Shown: positions 11,513 to 21,315, numbered from the stretch's first letter. The stretch is 64,000 bases of DNA from Nymphalis io (GCF_905147045.1 NC_065914.1:1-64000); one strand, 5' to 3'. Notes: generated by a model from the sequence alone, not told the origin. Numbers and translations: made by a program.

Positions 11513-11820
11513 TTGTTGTTTTTTCCACCTGGACGCCAGGAACTCGGGGCCATTTCTTTCTTAGACTTTTCCATAAAGCTGACGATAACTAGGGAATAAT
11601 AGTGCAGTGGTTTCCCCTTGCCTTCTGCACCAGACATTTTAGAGGTTACTTGTACCTCAAGGTCGCTGTTTCCCTTTTTCCAATCATGGTGCGTATGGTT
11701 ATACCGCCATTGATCGGTCGCCAGAGCCTCGTCTGTTATCTAGCAGGGAGCACCACGTGCAGGTGAGGTTGGCAATTGGGTCGGTTTAGATGGTAGTTCC
11801 GTTCCCCCCTTACCCCCCTT

Positions 11821-12711
11821 TCTTATAAAATAATATAACATTTATAAACATATTTTATAGTAGACATACAAAAAGATTTTTTTAAATTTAACTTTTTCTA
11901 ATCTGTTATGACTAATAAAAACATTAAAATGCCTTATCGGTTATCTGTTGTGATTATTTTGATAATGAAATTTGTCATTCATGTTATGTTATTGTATTCA
12001 AAAGGAATGTTACTTATCTGTTCCCAAGTCACTTTCTGTGTGTGTTTTTTTTAATATATATATCGAGCAGGCATAGTGAAATACATATAACACTACCTTA
12101 AACAATAATGACTGTTTCAAACCTAAACAAGCACCAGTGAATTTTCATGTGATTAGTTTGCGTTTAAAAATATCGTGAGACAGCCTGCATTTATAATTAT
12201 CAAATTTCACTGAAATTCTGCTAAACAATCCACTGTGTATTATCCAAAAAGGTAGAACAGACCTTAACCAGCCAGCTTACTCGTACTTCCTAAAAATAAC
12301 ATAAAATAATTTTGAATTACATTGCTTGTTCCACTCTGTTACATATAATGACATTTTCGGAACATCCAGAATAAATACAGAAATTGGCAATATACCACTT
12401 CAATAAAAAAAAAAATAACCAATGCCAGAAATGAAAATATGGTGTGTTGCCAAAACAATTTATAAAGCTTTTATTTTACAATAATACTATAATTATGAAA
12501 TCGATTTTCAATATTTATTTGTTAAAATAAAACTTCAAAATATACAAGCGCTGTCCCGCAGTTTTATTCGCATTCTATCCAATTGAAGTTAAACAAAATG
12601 ACGCCCTGAATTCGAGTCTTTTATGAGACTAATTTGTTTATAAAAAAAGGAATGTGAATAAAACCTCGGGCGGAACTAATTTGAAGCCTAGCAGTAGTAT
12701 TTATATTATAT
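11821..12711. other. Non-coding AT-rich spacer of the tandem unit
   Basis: No gene seen. It aligns with 39,116-40,008 of unit 2 at high identity. It contains a short decayed SINE-like stretch near 12,125-12,260 (TTTTCATGTG...CACTGAAATTCTGC), recognisable by comparison with the SINE at 25,672. Confidence 0.6.
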
Positions 12712-12980
12712 GACGAGCCGTTTGGCGGTGTTGAAAGGTACCTGCCTTTCACGCCGAAGGTTGTGGGTTCGATTCCCACCCAGGACAGACATTTGTGTGC
12801 ATGAACATGTCTGTTTGTCCTGAGTCTGGGTGTAATTTTCTGTATAAGTATGTATTTACAAAAGAAAAGTAGTATATGTAGTATATCAGTTGTCTGGTTT
12901 CCATAGCACGAGTTTTGTACGAGCTTAATTTGGGATCAGATGGCCGTGTGTGAAAAATGTCCCAGGATATTATTATTATT
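12712..12980 (+). mobile_element. SINE-B copy, chimeric, 5' of gene copy 1
   Basis: tRNA-headed SINE with A-box-like (TTGGCG...TTG) and B-box (GGTTCGATTCCCACC) motifs, a body containing GATCAGATGGCCGTGTG, and an (ATT)n tail. Its left flank matches that of the SINE at 40,009. Its internal variants (ATTTTCTGTATAAG; GAGTTTTGTACGAGC) and right flank match the SINEs at 45,966 and 47,136. It is therefore a recombinant marking a deletion. Confidence 0.88.
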
Positions 12981-13325
12981 AGTTTCAAAGATTTAGTATT
13001 AGGATTACGTTGTTAATGTACCAGGAGAACATAAACAGTGAAACGGTTTCACCGAACGATTAGATTAAAAGAGTCAATTAGTTTCAGTAAGAATTACAGT
13101 GTTAAAGTACCAGGAGATCATAAACAGTGAGTCGGTCTCACCGAACGATTAGATTAAAAGAGTCAATTAGTTTCAGATAGGATTACAGTGCTAATGTACC
13201 AGGAGATTATAAACAGTGAGTCGGTCTCACCGAACGATTAGATTAAAAGAGTCAATTAGTTCCAGTTAGGATTACAGTGTTAATGTACCAGGAGATCATA
13301 AACAGTGAGTCGGTCTCACCGAACG
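12981..13325 (+). repeat. 89-bp minisatellite, about 4 units, 5' of exon C copy 1
   Basis: About 3.9 tandem units of 89 bp, each with TACCAGGAGATCATAAACAG and GTCGGTCTCACCGAACG. It runs from the SINE-B tail to within about 60 bp of the exon C splice acceptor. The unit-by-unit variants match the last four units of the unit 2 array (47,405-47,752). Confidence 0.93.
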
Positions 13326-13381
13326 CGGATGGCATTAATTGAAATAAGATCAATGTTAAATATATTCGATTTGGCCCTCAG

Positions 13382-13514
13382 AACATCCGACGCCGACGAT
13401 TCCGGCGACGAGTGCTACGGGAGTCTAACCCCGGAGCCTCGTTTCGGGAACGTCGAGTACAAACTGCAGCTGGTCTCGCCGTGCGAGCGACGCTTCCAGC
13501 ACCTGGTGACGCAA
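13382..13514 (+). pseudogene. GTPBP2-like: GTPBP2-like copy 1, exon C
   Basis: 133 bp between a pyrimidine-rich CCCTCAG acceptor and a GTGAAT donor. It encodes an acidic stretch and then NVEYKLQLVSPCERRFQHLV, the conserved block just before the GTPase domain in GTPBP1/2. It starts in phase 2, which fits the end of exon B (44,707) of copy 2, and ends in phase 0. Copy 2 has the same exon at 47,806-47,938 with few changes (one Thr/Pro difference). Confidence 0.9.
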
Positions 13515-13552
13515 GTGAATAATAAATAATATTAAATATATAACATTATATA

Positions 13553-13828
13553 TAACTTAGGTAGCTAACTGGGTAGGTATCACCCACTCATCAGATATTC
13601 TACCGCAAAAAAGCAGTACTTGGTATTGTTTTGTTCCGGTTTGAAGGGTGAGTGAGACAGTATAATTACAGGCACAAGGGACATAACGTCTCAGTTCCCA
13701 AGGTTGGTGGCGCATTTGCGATGTAAGCGATGGTTAAAATTTCTTACAATGCCTATGTCTATGGGCGTTAGTGACCACTTACCATCAGGTGGCCCATATG
13801 CTCGTCCGCTTTCCTATTCTATAAAAAA
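13553..13828 (+). mobile_element. SINE-C copy in intron C, copy 1
   Basis: SINE-like repeat with CACCCACTCATCAGATATTC near the start, TTCCGGTTTGAAGGGTGAG in the middle and an end reading CCTATTCTATAAAAAA. It carries TGAGACAG and GGCACAAGGG variants, which help trace the recombination that shaped copy 2. Confidence 0.85.
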
Positions 13829-14350
13829 AATACCTTTGATATCACACAACGGTTATTAATTGATATAAAACAAACACTTTATTAGGAAAACATTTTCCTT
13901 GTTCGAAATATTTTATTAAATCACGAAGGTTTTAAAAATATGCTAATTTTGACTTTTTACGCTGATAAAACGCAACCACGAGCTACAGTGTGTGCTTTCA
14001 TACAGACTCTGTGGTCTTGACAGCTCAACGCCACGAGGTAATTCATTTTATAACACGGATTAAAAAAAAAACAATAGTGTTTTTATATGTCGTTTAAGCA
14101 ATATATATGTATATTCAATTTGAGCGTATAATACAAACAATTTTATTGAGGTTGTTCTCGTGAAATATATCGATGCGATGCTCGTAGTTCCACTCGGGGC
14201 CGATAGCTGGCGCCGTTTCGAGTGACGTACAACGTTAAGCGGCATTTCAAAAGCATAATAATGCCCCGGATACACACGTGTGGCGCTGTTAGTTAGCGAA
14301 TCGTTTAATTAAAATGAATTTTGATAGGCGGTTGACATTCAGCGAGATAT
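13829..14350. other. Intron sequence, nothing recognised
   Basis: AT-rich intron DNA with a more GC-rich stretch at about 14,150-14,280. The frames are short. I see no exon or named repeat. Confidence 0.5.
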
Positions 14351-14640
14351 TTTTTTTTTATAGAATAGGAAGGCGGACGAGCATATGGGCCACCCGATGG
14401 GAAGTGGTCGTCCATAGACATTGGCATTGTAAGAAATGTTAATCATCGCTCACATCATCAATGCGCCACCAACCTCGGGAACGCTAAGATGCTATGTCCC
14501 CCGTGCCTGTATTTACACTGGCTCACTCACCCTTCAAACCGGAACACAACAATACCGAGTACCGCTGGTCTGCGGTAGAATATCTGACGAGGGGGTGGAA
14601 CCTACCCGGACGGGCTCGCACAAAGCTCTCCCACCAGTAA
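14351..14640 (-). mobile_element. SINE-C copy, reverse orientation
   Basis: Reverse-oriented SINE-C: a T-rich run followed by TAGAATAGGAAGGCGGACGA, then the body in reverse to the CCCACCAGTA end. It lies just upstream of exon 2 of copy 1 and is inverted relative to the copy at 13,553. Confidence 0.85.
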
Positions 14641-14690
14641 AAATATATCGTATTGTCACCCCGACACCTCAACACGTGCCCCCCCCGCAG

Positions 14691-14803
14691 CTGAAGTGGC
14701 GGCTGCGCTCGGGCGGCGGCGCAGCGGTGTGGCGGCGGTCGTGGGCGCGCGGGCCCGCCGCGTGGCGCCCGCGCGCGCCGTCGCCGAGGTGTACATCCGC
14801 AAG
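14691..14803 (+). pseudogene. GTPBP2-like: GTPBP2-like copy 1, exon 2, internally shortened
   Basis: Follows a C-rich CCCCGCAG acceptor. The first codons read LKWRLRSGGGAAV, matching the conserved MKWRLQEG block of the family in the phase left by exon C. The last codons before an AAG|GTGGGC donor read VAEVYIRK, matching the conserved end of this region, but in a different frame. At 113 bp it is about 110 bp shorter than the family spacing predicts. The sequence is very GC-rich, so both a real deletion and a collapsed assembly are possible. Confidence 0.7.
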
Positions 14804-15681
14804 GTGGGCACGCCTGGAACTGGTACACCGAGGGGCCGCGAGGCCGCGATCGAGACGGAGATGGTTTGTCGATGTGTGCTTATAACGTTGCCATAGTACC
14901 CGCGTTCCCTGTTTTGGGAGATTTTCGGGACTTAATTAAAACTAAATAGGGTTATTAAATTTTACTTTTTAATGTTTATTATACATTTTTTTTAATTATA
15001 ATATTTTTTGTTTTCCTCCTACACCCGAAAACCGTTGCATTGTTTATTTTTGTTTCCGTTATCAATAGTACTTCGGCATCTTTATATGGTACTGGATTAG
15101 CGTTCTCCTCATAAAGAATGGTTGCCACATTTATTTCTATGTTACCCTCTTGACTCGGAATCTAATAATATTATAAATTCATGAAGAATGTTAAATCATG
15201 TTGTCGTTAGAAAACTATAAATAGGATAACGAATAAATTAAAATAACATATATACATATAACGAAGCACTTTAGTTTATTAATGGACGCCGTATTTATTT
15301 GTTTCATTGTCGACGAGTCGATATTTTTTATCGAATATCGGGACTTTTTTTAGCCGATGCTGGCAGCACTCACATGATAAATAATTATAGGTTATGAATA
15401 ATAAAAACTGGAAAATCATCAATAATACAAGTGGGTAAAAATGCTGTTACATTTTTAAACAAATTAAATGATACCTACTCAGTCGGGACAAAAACCGACT
15501 GTGTTAATATTATATTGTAATATCATTTATTTTATCCTCAGATAAATATTTTATGGTCAAGAAACTTAGTTGTAATTACAATGGCAGTATAAAATTTGAT
15601 CTTGAAATTGTAATGACGTCATTGGTTGATGGTATGTGAGCTGTTTGTAGTGCGCAATACAATAGTTTTTCTTTTCTACAG
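14804..15681. other. Intron where the P-loop exon is expected; none found
   Basis: In the family, a segment with a GxxxxGKST P-loop falls between the exon ending VRK and the one starting GELDNGRG. I read this interval in all plus-strand frames and found no GKST-encoding stretch or matching exon. The sequence is AT-rich with no repeat I recognise. Confidence 0.6.
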
Positions 15682-15797
15682 GTGAACTCGATAACGGTAG
15701 AGGGAGCGCTCGCCTGAACATGTTCAGGCATTTGCACGAAGTGAAAAGTAGTAGGACGTCCTCGCTCAGCCACGAGATACTCGGCTTCGATGCTCAG
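15682..15797 (+). pseudogene. GTPBP2-like: GTPBP2-like copy 1, switch I exon
   Basis: After TTTTCTACAG the exon encodes GELDNGRGSARLNMFRHLHE and then a SSRTSSLSHEILGFDAQ segment, ending at CAG|GTGCGC. This is the conserved stretch directly after the P-loop in GTPBP1/2 and includes the switch I threonine region. It starts in phase 1 and ends in phase 0. The reading frame is intact. Confidence 0.9.
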
Positions 15798-15854
15798 GTG
15801 CGCTTATGATTATTTTGACGTTTATTTAAATTAAGAACAATCCCCCACCCACTT

Positions 15855-16033
15855 GCAAAGCCCGGGCAAACACCACTGCACTTTGATGTGCTTAATTAAT
15901 GGGCACATTGTCAGGAGATCTGCTTTTATGGGATGAAGTATTGCTATGTATATCCATCAACCCGCATTGAAGCTGCAAGTTAGAGCTCCAAATCACAAGT
16001 GGAGGGGAGGTCTTAGCCCAGCAGAAGCGTTTT
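15855..16033 (+). mobile_element. SINE-A fragment, decayed
   Basis: Degenerate match to the SINE-A body (CCCGGGCAAACACCACTG, CATCAACCCGCATTGAAGC, TTAGCCCAGCAG). It was recognised by comparison with the better copy at 25,672-25,996. Confidence 0.6.
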
Positions 16034-16124
16034 TTTTTTATAATAAGTAAATAGAAAAAAAAAGTAAAAGTAAGTTGTACACTGGAAGTGAGATTTGGAA
16101 GCGTGTAAAGACATTGTTTGCGCC

Positions 16125-16265
16125 TGAACTCTCTAATTTTCACCCTGGGATTATGTAAATGTCTATGTCCCACTGCTTGGCTAATCCCTCTTCTCCCTTT
16201 GATGAGGAGCTTATTCCAATACGCTGTTCCAATTTAGTGGTGCTAATCTGGGTTTTAACACGCTA
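16125..16265 (-). mobile_element. SINE-A fragment, decayed, reverse
   Basis: Reverse-oriented, degenerate SINE-A: GTCCCACTGCTTGGCTAA at the left and an AATTTAGTGGTGCTAATCTG stretch at the right. Confidence 0.5.
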
Positions 16266-16414
16266 TCATTGGTAACGATTTACACATTCTATTCACTACC
16301 ATCTCGGTTCTCAATAGGATTAAGAGTGTGTGGGAATAGAGACTGTCTGTGCTTGCACGCACACACAAGTACCATTATTAGTCCCGTGCATTTGTCTAAA
16401 CCGTTCGTATCCGT

Positions 16415-16655
16415 AACAGCTTGTGAATGTCCCACTGCTGGGCTAAAGGCGGGTTGGTGGAATACACATGTGGCAGAATTTCAGTGAAATTAGACACATG
16501 CAGGTTTCCTCACGATGGTTTCCTTCACCGTCAAGCAGAGATGAATTATAATCACAAATTAAGCACATGAAAATTCAGTGGTGCTTGCCCGGGTTTGAAC
16601 TCACGATCATTGGTTAAGATTCAGGCGTTCTTACCACTGGGCCATCTCGGCTACA
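16415..16655 (-). mobile_element. SINE-A copy, reverse
   Basis: Reads on the minus strand from the tRNA-like head (complement of GGTTTGAACTC... and CCACTGGGCCATCTCGG near 16,590-16,650) to the body end CCCACTGCTGGGCTAAA. It lies directly left of the plus-strand LINE. Confidence 0.8.
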
Positions 16656-16682
16656 AGTTGTCTAAACATCTTTATCTAGTTT

Positions 16683-19032
16683 TCACACTTTTCCCATCCC
16701 TATCGTGGCAATACATCGCTCGCTTCACGTCTCTTTTCCATTTTATTTTTCCCAAATGGCGCAACAAAACAGAAATAACGGTCGTACAGCGGTGCACACC
16801 CCCACCATACCCTCGCTGTTTGAGGTCGAGTTCTCTAACATCCGAGGACTCCACACTAACCTCAACGCTGTCCACCACCATCTCGAGACAGCACGGCCAG
16901 CAATGTTGTTTCTCACGGAGACACATATACTCCGTCCTGCCGATACCAGCTACCTTAACTATCCCGGCTACACGCTTGAAGAATCCTTCAAAGCGAAAGC
17001 CGGAGTATGCTTGTTCGTCAGGACGGATGTTTGCTGTCACCGACTGCGCTGCTTGGAGGACCCCTCCTTCTCCTTGTTGGTGGTACGTGTGGACCTGGTT
17101 CGTCAGAGCCGAGTCTACGTGTGCCTCTACAGATCCCACAATGGTGACTTGGAGACAAGCCGATTATTTGACCATCTTAGTCGGGTGGCAGATGCTGCGC
17201 AAGAGCAATTTCCTAACGCGGAATTGGTGTTTTTCGGGGATTTTAATGCTCACCACGAATCCTTGTTGAAATCCCTCAAAACTGATCATGCTGGAAGGAC
17301 TGCTCATGCTTTTGCTCTCACACATGACTTGACCCAACTGGTTGATCAGCCCACCCGGATCCCAGATATTGATGGGCAAGCACCTTCTCTACTGGACCTT
17401 CTGCTGACTTCTCACCCGGTGGAATATCAGGTTGTGGTTCAGGCTCGTCTTTGCTCTTCGGATCACAGCCTTATTTCTACCAGAGTGCCACAGGCCAAGC
17501 TGCCGCCACTAGCGGTATGCAAACGTCGCGTTTGGTACTATAAGTTGGCGGATTGGGACGGTATGCGCGATTACTATGCGTCGGTCCCTTGGAAGGAACG
17601 TTGCTTCAGTGGGAATGACCCGACAGCTAGTGCCGCTGCTGTTGCTGGCGAGATCATGCTGGGAATGGAATACTACATTCCTAGCTCAGATCTTGTCAGT
17701 AGGAGTACGCGTAACCGTTGGTTCACTCGTGAATGTGCCGATGCTGTATCATCTAAGCAGGCGGCATATCGCAAGTGGATCAACGGCTGCATTAACATTG
17801 ACTCACTGAAAGCAAACTATAATAAAAATTCCAAGTCCTGTAGAAAGGCATACACGAGAGCGGATGCACAGCGCATTGTACAGATTGGTCATGACCTCGT
17901 TTCGCATCCTAGGGGCTCCCGTAGCTTCTGGCGTCTAACCAAGTCTGTGCAAAACAATTTCTGCCAACCTTCGCTGCCACCGCTCAGAAATCCGGACGGA
18001 TCGCTAGCTCACAGTCCGCAAGAGCAAGCTGATCTCCTGGCTAAACTCTTTGCCGACAATTCCGTCATCGATGATTGTAGTGCACTGCACCTACAATACC
18101 TGCATGTGGTCATACGATGCCTGACATTAAAATCAGGCAACGTGATGTGCGTGCGGAGCTGCAATCACTTGATGTACGGAAAGCTAGCGGTCCCGATGGA
18201 ATACGAGCCATAGTGCTGAAGAAGTGCGCAGCGGAGCTGTCTCCTGTGTTAACGCGCCTGTTCCAACTTTCTCTCTCTTCGGGAAGTGTGCCGGAGGCTT
18301 GGAGAAGAGCTAATGTGCAAGCGGTTCCCAAAAAGGGGATCGGTCTGACCCGGCAAATTGTCGACCAATAGCTATCACCTCAGTACTTTGTAAGGTGATT
18401 GAACGGATTTTAAACAACCAACTGATCCATTACCTAGAAGATCACTGTCTAATTAATGATTGTCAGTACGGGTTTCGACCAAAACGGTCCACAGGTGATC
18501 TTCTAGCGTACGTAACACACCTCTGGGGTGAAGCTATCGACAAGCATGGAGAATCGTTGGCTCTCAGCCTCGATATCTCCAAGGCTTTCGACAGGGTCAG
18601 GCACAGAAGTCTTCTCTCCAAGCTGCCGGCTTATGGTCTGCCTGCTCAGCTATGCACCTGGATTGCCAGCTTCCTACACAAGCGTTGCCTTCGTGTTTTA
18701 GTTGATGGTTGCGCTTCACAATTCTATGTAGTGAATGCTGGGGTCCCCCAGGGATCTGTGCTATCTCCCACACTCTTTCTTCTGCATGATCAATGATATG
18801 CTCTCTCTTAGGAACATACATTGCTATGCAGACGATAGTACAGTGCATAGTGGATACCACGGACGCGCAGTGGCTGGGCGAGCGGAAATTGAGGAGAGGC
18901 GAAAGGATCTTGTCATTGAACTCGATAGGACGTTAGAGCTCATCGCCAAATGGGGCTCTGATAATCTTGTTGAGTTTAATGCCAAGAAAACACAGGTATG
19001 CGCTCTCACGGCGAAAAAGGAGAGCCTACCAG
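16683..19032 (+). mobile_element. Jockey/CR1-like LINE, plus copy, 3'-truncated
   Basis: Carries part of the 5' leader, the endonuclease and most of the RT, then stops abruptly at about 19,032 inside the RT, where 89-bp minisatellite DNA begins. Loss of the 3' end is unusual, because reverse transcription of LINEs normally truncates the 5' end. It is nearly identical to the inverted copy at 21,437-25,075 and shares one of its frameshifts. It sits in the intron where the DxxG exon of the GTPase should be. Confidence 0.88.
16705..18213 (+). pseudogene. LINE endonuclease and linker (plus copy)
   Basis: 502-codon frame. The endonuclease motifs are VEFSNIRGL near the start, LTETHI, FFGDFNAHH and CSSDHSLI. 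Then comes the linker to RT. Compared with the inverted copy it lacks four codons near 17,792 and has a frameshift near 18,088, so the RT continues in another frame (18,117-18,371, then 18,395-18,796 and 18,735-19,049). An ATG at 16,756 corresponds to the start of the other copy. Confidence 0.85.
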
Positions 19033-19500
19033 GAGATCATAAACAGTGAGTCGGTCTCACCGAAAGATTAGATTAAAAGAGTTAATTTTGACGAGACGTT
19101 TGGCACGGTTGGTAGATACTTGCCTTTTCACGCCGAAGGTTGTGGGTTCGATTCCCACCCAGGACAGACATTTGTGTGCATGAACATGTCTGTTTGTCTT
19201 GATCTCCTGGTACATTAACACTGTAATCCTAACTGAAACTAATTGACTCTTTTAATCTAATCTTTAGGTGAGACCGACTCACTGTTTATGATCTCCTGGT
19301 ACATTAACACTGTAATCCTAACTGAAACTAATTGACTCTTTTAATCTAATCGTTCGGTGAGACCGACTCACTGTTTATGATCTCCTGGTACATTAACACT
19401 GTAATCCTAACTGAAACTAATTGACTCTTTTAATCTAATCGTTCGGTGAGACCGACTCACTGTTTATGATCTCCTGGTACATTATACACTGTAATCCTAC
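19033..19500. repeat. 89-bp minisatellite with orientation switch
   Basis: Begins with one plus-strand partial unit (19,033-19,087), then a truncated plus-strand SINE-B (19,088-19,199), and then about 3.4 units in the opposite orientation (ATCTCCTGGTACATTAACAC repeated). The switch at 19,200 is an inversion junction. It is the same repeat family as at 12,981 and 45,215. Confidence 0.88.
19088..19199 (+). mobile_element. SINE-B, 3'-truncated at an inversion junction
   Basis: tRNA-like head with TTGGCACGGTTGGTAGA and GGTTCGATTCCCACCC, then the start of the body. It is cut after CATGTCTGTTTGTCTT, where inverted minisatellite DNA begins. Confidence 0.8.
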
Positions 19501-20144
19501 CCGCACTACGCCATGCTCGTTGTAAGTATGTTTATTTATTACTAGTTCCCATACGTGTGGGGGGTGCTCAGATTTTAGGTATCCTAAGTCTTTTTCTATA
19601 GCCCTGATAACGTGTTTTCAAATTATTATTAGGTAAGGATTTTTTTGTAGTCCTGACATATCAAACCAAAAGTTAATTTTCATTTTATTGGATAAATATC
19701 TTATCTTATTAATACATTTTTACAAACAGCTCAAAATAAAAATAATTTATTCAGGTAATAATATATAAACCTATCACCAGCTCAAACTGTAGATCCTACT
19801 AAAAATAATCGGCAAAAAACTAAACTCTTTAGCTACAATTAAACTATGTAAGAGTTTAAACACAATTTTTTATCATATTTATAAACCCTTATCGAGCAAT
19901 ACGTCTTATTAATGAAAGTTTTTTAAGAGAGAGAGTTGGTTCCTCCTAACTGGCCTAGGCCAGTCTGGGTATGGGCCGCGGGGTTGCCCCCTAACCTGTC
20001 GTGTCTTTAATTTTTGGCCCGAGGGGCCAGGGTCACAGCGACCCAGTGGCTGTAAGTTTTTTAATTCAGCTATAAGGTAATATTATAGATGGCACTGTAG
20101 TCATATTATCAACTTGTACTATAAAGTTTTTTTTTTATTTCTAG
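19501..20144. other. Intron sequence with a GC-rich palindromic patch
   Basis: Mostly AT-rich. A patch at about 19,930-20,060 is unusually GC-rich and contains the perfect palindrome CTGGCCTAGGCCAG, followed by GGCCCGAGGGGCC. I recognise no gene or named element here. The pyrimidine-rich acceptor of the next exon ends at 20,144. Confidence 0.5.
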
Positions 20145-20306
20145 ATTTCGGCAACAGCCGGTATAACTCGCATCACAGAAGAACACATCGGTCTTCTGCT
20201 GGCTTTGGACATGCCGTTCTTCGCAGTCATCAACAAGTGTGAACTGGTTAGCAACATCAACGCTGTTGTAGCGAGGCTGGCTCAATTGTTGGAACCCGCT
20301 AATAAG
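20145..20306 (+). pseudogene. GTPBP2-like: GTPBP2-like copy 1, G4-motif exon
   Basis: 162 bp, intact frame. It encodes ISATAGITRITEEHIGLLLA, then the G4 region FFAVINKCEL and a helix. It aligns with the family segment VSANTGI...EHLGLALAL...KIDL. The guanine-specificity motif reads NKCE rather than the usual NKxD/TKxD, a change to note. Borders are CTAG| and AAG|GTCAGT. Confidence 0.88.
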
Positions 20307-20373
20307 GTCAGTGATTTTATTTTAAATAGCATCTATAAAGACTAGCTTATAAACTAGGTTATTATTTCTTACA

Positions 20374-20440
20374 TCAATGCTTATGGGTGATGGTGACGAC
20401 TTACCATCAGGTGGCCCAATTGCTCACATATAACATAAAG
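20374..20440 (+). mobile_element. SINE-C 3' fragment
   Basis: Short match to the SINE-C end (ACTTACCATCAGGTGGCCCA...TGCTCACAT). It is followed by a 17-base G run at 20,448-20,464. Confidence 0.6.
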
Positions 20441-20649
20441 AGAAGGCGGGGGGGGGGGGGGGGGAAAGTTTAACAGACAAACAGATATATTCACTTTCCC
20501 ATTTATAATATTAGTATATATTGTAATTGGAAACATGCAGGTTTCCTCGCGATGTTCTTCAAGGAGCACGAGATGATAAATCAGGGATGCTGTATAATTT
20601 ATAGATTTATTTAAATTTAAAGTAATGGTATATATTGGTATTATTACAG

Positions 20650-20759
20650 AAACCGCTGTTAATAACTGACGAGAATATGGCAAGGAACTGCGTTGCGCCG
20701 CAAAAGTCGATACTGGACACCATAGACAATGTAGACGAGGAAATCAAAAAGGATGAGGA
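20650..20759 (+). pseudogene. GTPBP2-like: GTPBP2-like copy 1, exon after G4
   Basis: Between TTATTACAG and GA|GTGAGT. It encodes KPLLITDENMARNCVAPQKS and an acidic tail. It aligns by position with the less conserved segment between G4 and G5 of the family (K-P-x-L-V-T/I-x-D/E). It ends in phase 2 and matches the next exon. Confidence 0.82.
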
Positions 20760-20879
20760 GTGAGTAGCTTCACAAGCCTTTATTTAACCCGAAGTGTTTC
20801 TGGGTGAACTCTTATATATGACTTTAAAACGAGTTCCATACTATTGGTAATGGTAATAATATTGTCTATAGCTACGCCA

Positions 20880-21056
20880 ACCACCCTTGCTAGATACTTG
20901 CCTTTCACGCCAAAGGTTGTGGGTTCGGTTCCCACTCAGGACAGACAATTCTGTGCATTAACATGTCTGTTTTTCCTGAGTCTGTGTGTAATTGTCTATA
21001 CAATAGTATATCAGTTGTCTGGTTGCCATAGTACAAGCTTTGCTTAGTTTCGGATC

Positions 21057-21058
<2 letters not shown>
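20880..21058 (+). mobile_element. SINE-B, diverged
   Basis: Diverged copy with GGTTGTGGGTTCGGTTCCCA in the head and TCAGTTGTCTGGTTGCCATA in the body. It ends in an (AT)n microsatellite (21,059-21,095) instead of the usual (ATT)n tail. Confidence 0.75.

Positions 21059-21095
<37 letters not shown>
21059..21095. repeat. (AT)n microsatellite
   Basis: 37 bases of uninterrupted AT, about 30 bp upstream of a GTPase exon acceptor. Confidence 0.9.
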
Positions 21096-21098
<3 letters not shown>

Positions 21099-21129
21099 GA
21101 ACGCAAATCACAGTAGTGTCGGCCGGCAG

Positions 21130-21235
21130 GGTGGCCGTGTTCCCGGTGAGCTGCGTGCGCGGCGCCGGCCTCAACGCGCTGCACGCGTGCCTGCTGACGC
21201 TGGCGCCGCGCCGTGACATGCAGCGCCCCGAGGAC
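21130..21235 (+). pseudogene. GTPBP2-like: GTPBP2-like copy 1, G5-region exon
   Basis: GC-rich exon encoding VAVFPVSCVRGAGLNALHAC and LLTLAPRRDMQRPED. It aligns with the family's PIFTLSSVSGESLDLLKVFL segment (G5-like SCVRG). The first G completes the split codon from 20,759. The donor is GAC|GTGAGT. The frame is intact. Confidence 0.87.
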
Positions 21236-21315
21236 GTGAGTGAACCATATGTTGCGCAGTTGACTAGTATCCTTTTTATTAAATTATAAATGTTATAATT
21301 TATGTCACTTTACAG

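Larger units (their letters stand above)
9128..11820 (-). mobile_element. Antisense RTE-like (Proto2/BovB-like) LINE, decayed, unit 1
   Basis: Non-LTR retrotransposon read on the minus strand. The 3' end is a (GAA)n tail (TTC run at 9,128-9,141) and the 5' leader lies near 11,513-11,820. The left part encodes reverse transcriptase with the YADD motif and a C-terminal region typical of RTE-like LINEs. The right part encodes only the start of an apurinic-type endonuclease. It is disabled by stops, frameshifts and an internal endonuclease deletion. The same insertion is present at 36,365-39,115, so it is older than the tandem duplication. Confidence 0.88.

Noticed and set aside
12721..12790. tRNA-like heads with A- and B-boxes, repeated in the window
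   Set aside because: They are SINE heads: each is followed by the same SINE body and tail, and none folds into a full cloverleaf with an acceptor stem that I can see.
13305..13381. Extending exon C upstream to an ATG in the minisatellite (13,305 or 13,329)
   Set aside because: The CCCTCAG acceptor at 13,381 and the phase match to exon B fit a splice start much better than a start codon in repeat DNA.
14436..14896. Plus-strand open frames of 149 and 66 codons
   Set aside because: They read through a reverse SINE-C and a frame-broken exon 2; only 14,691-14,803 is exon-like.
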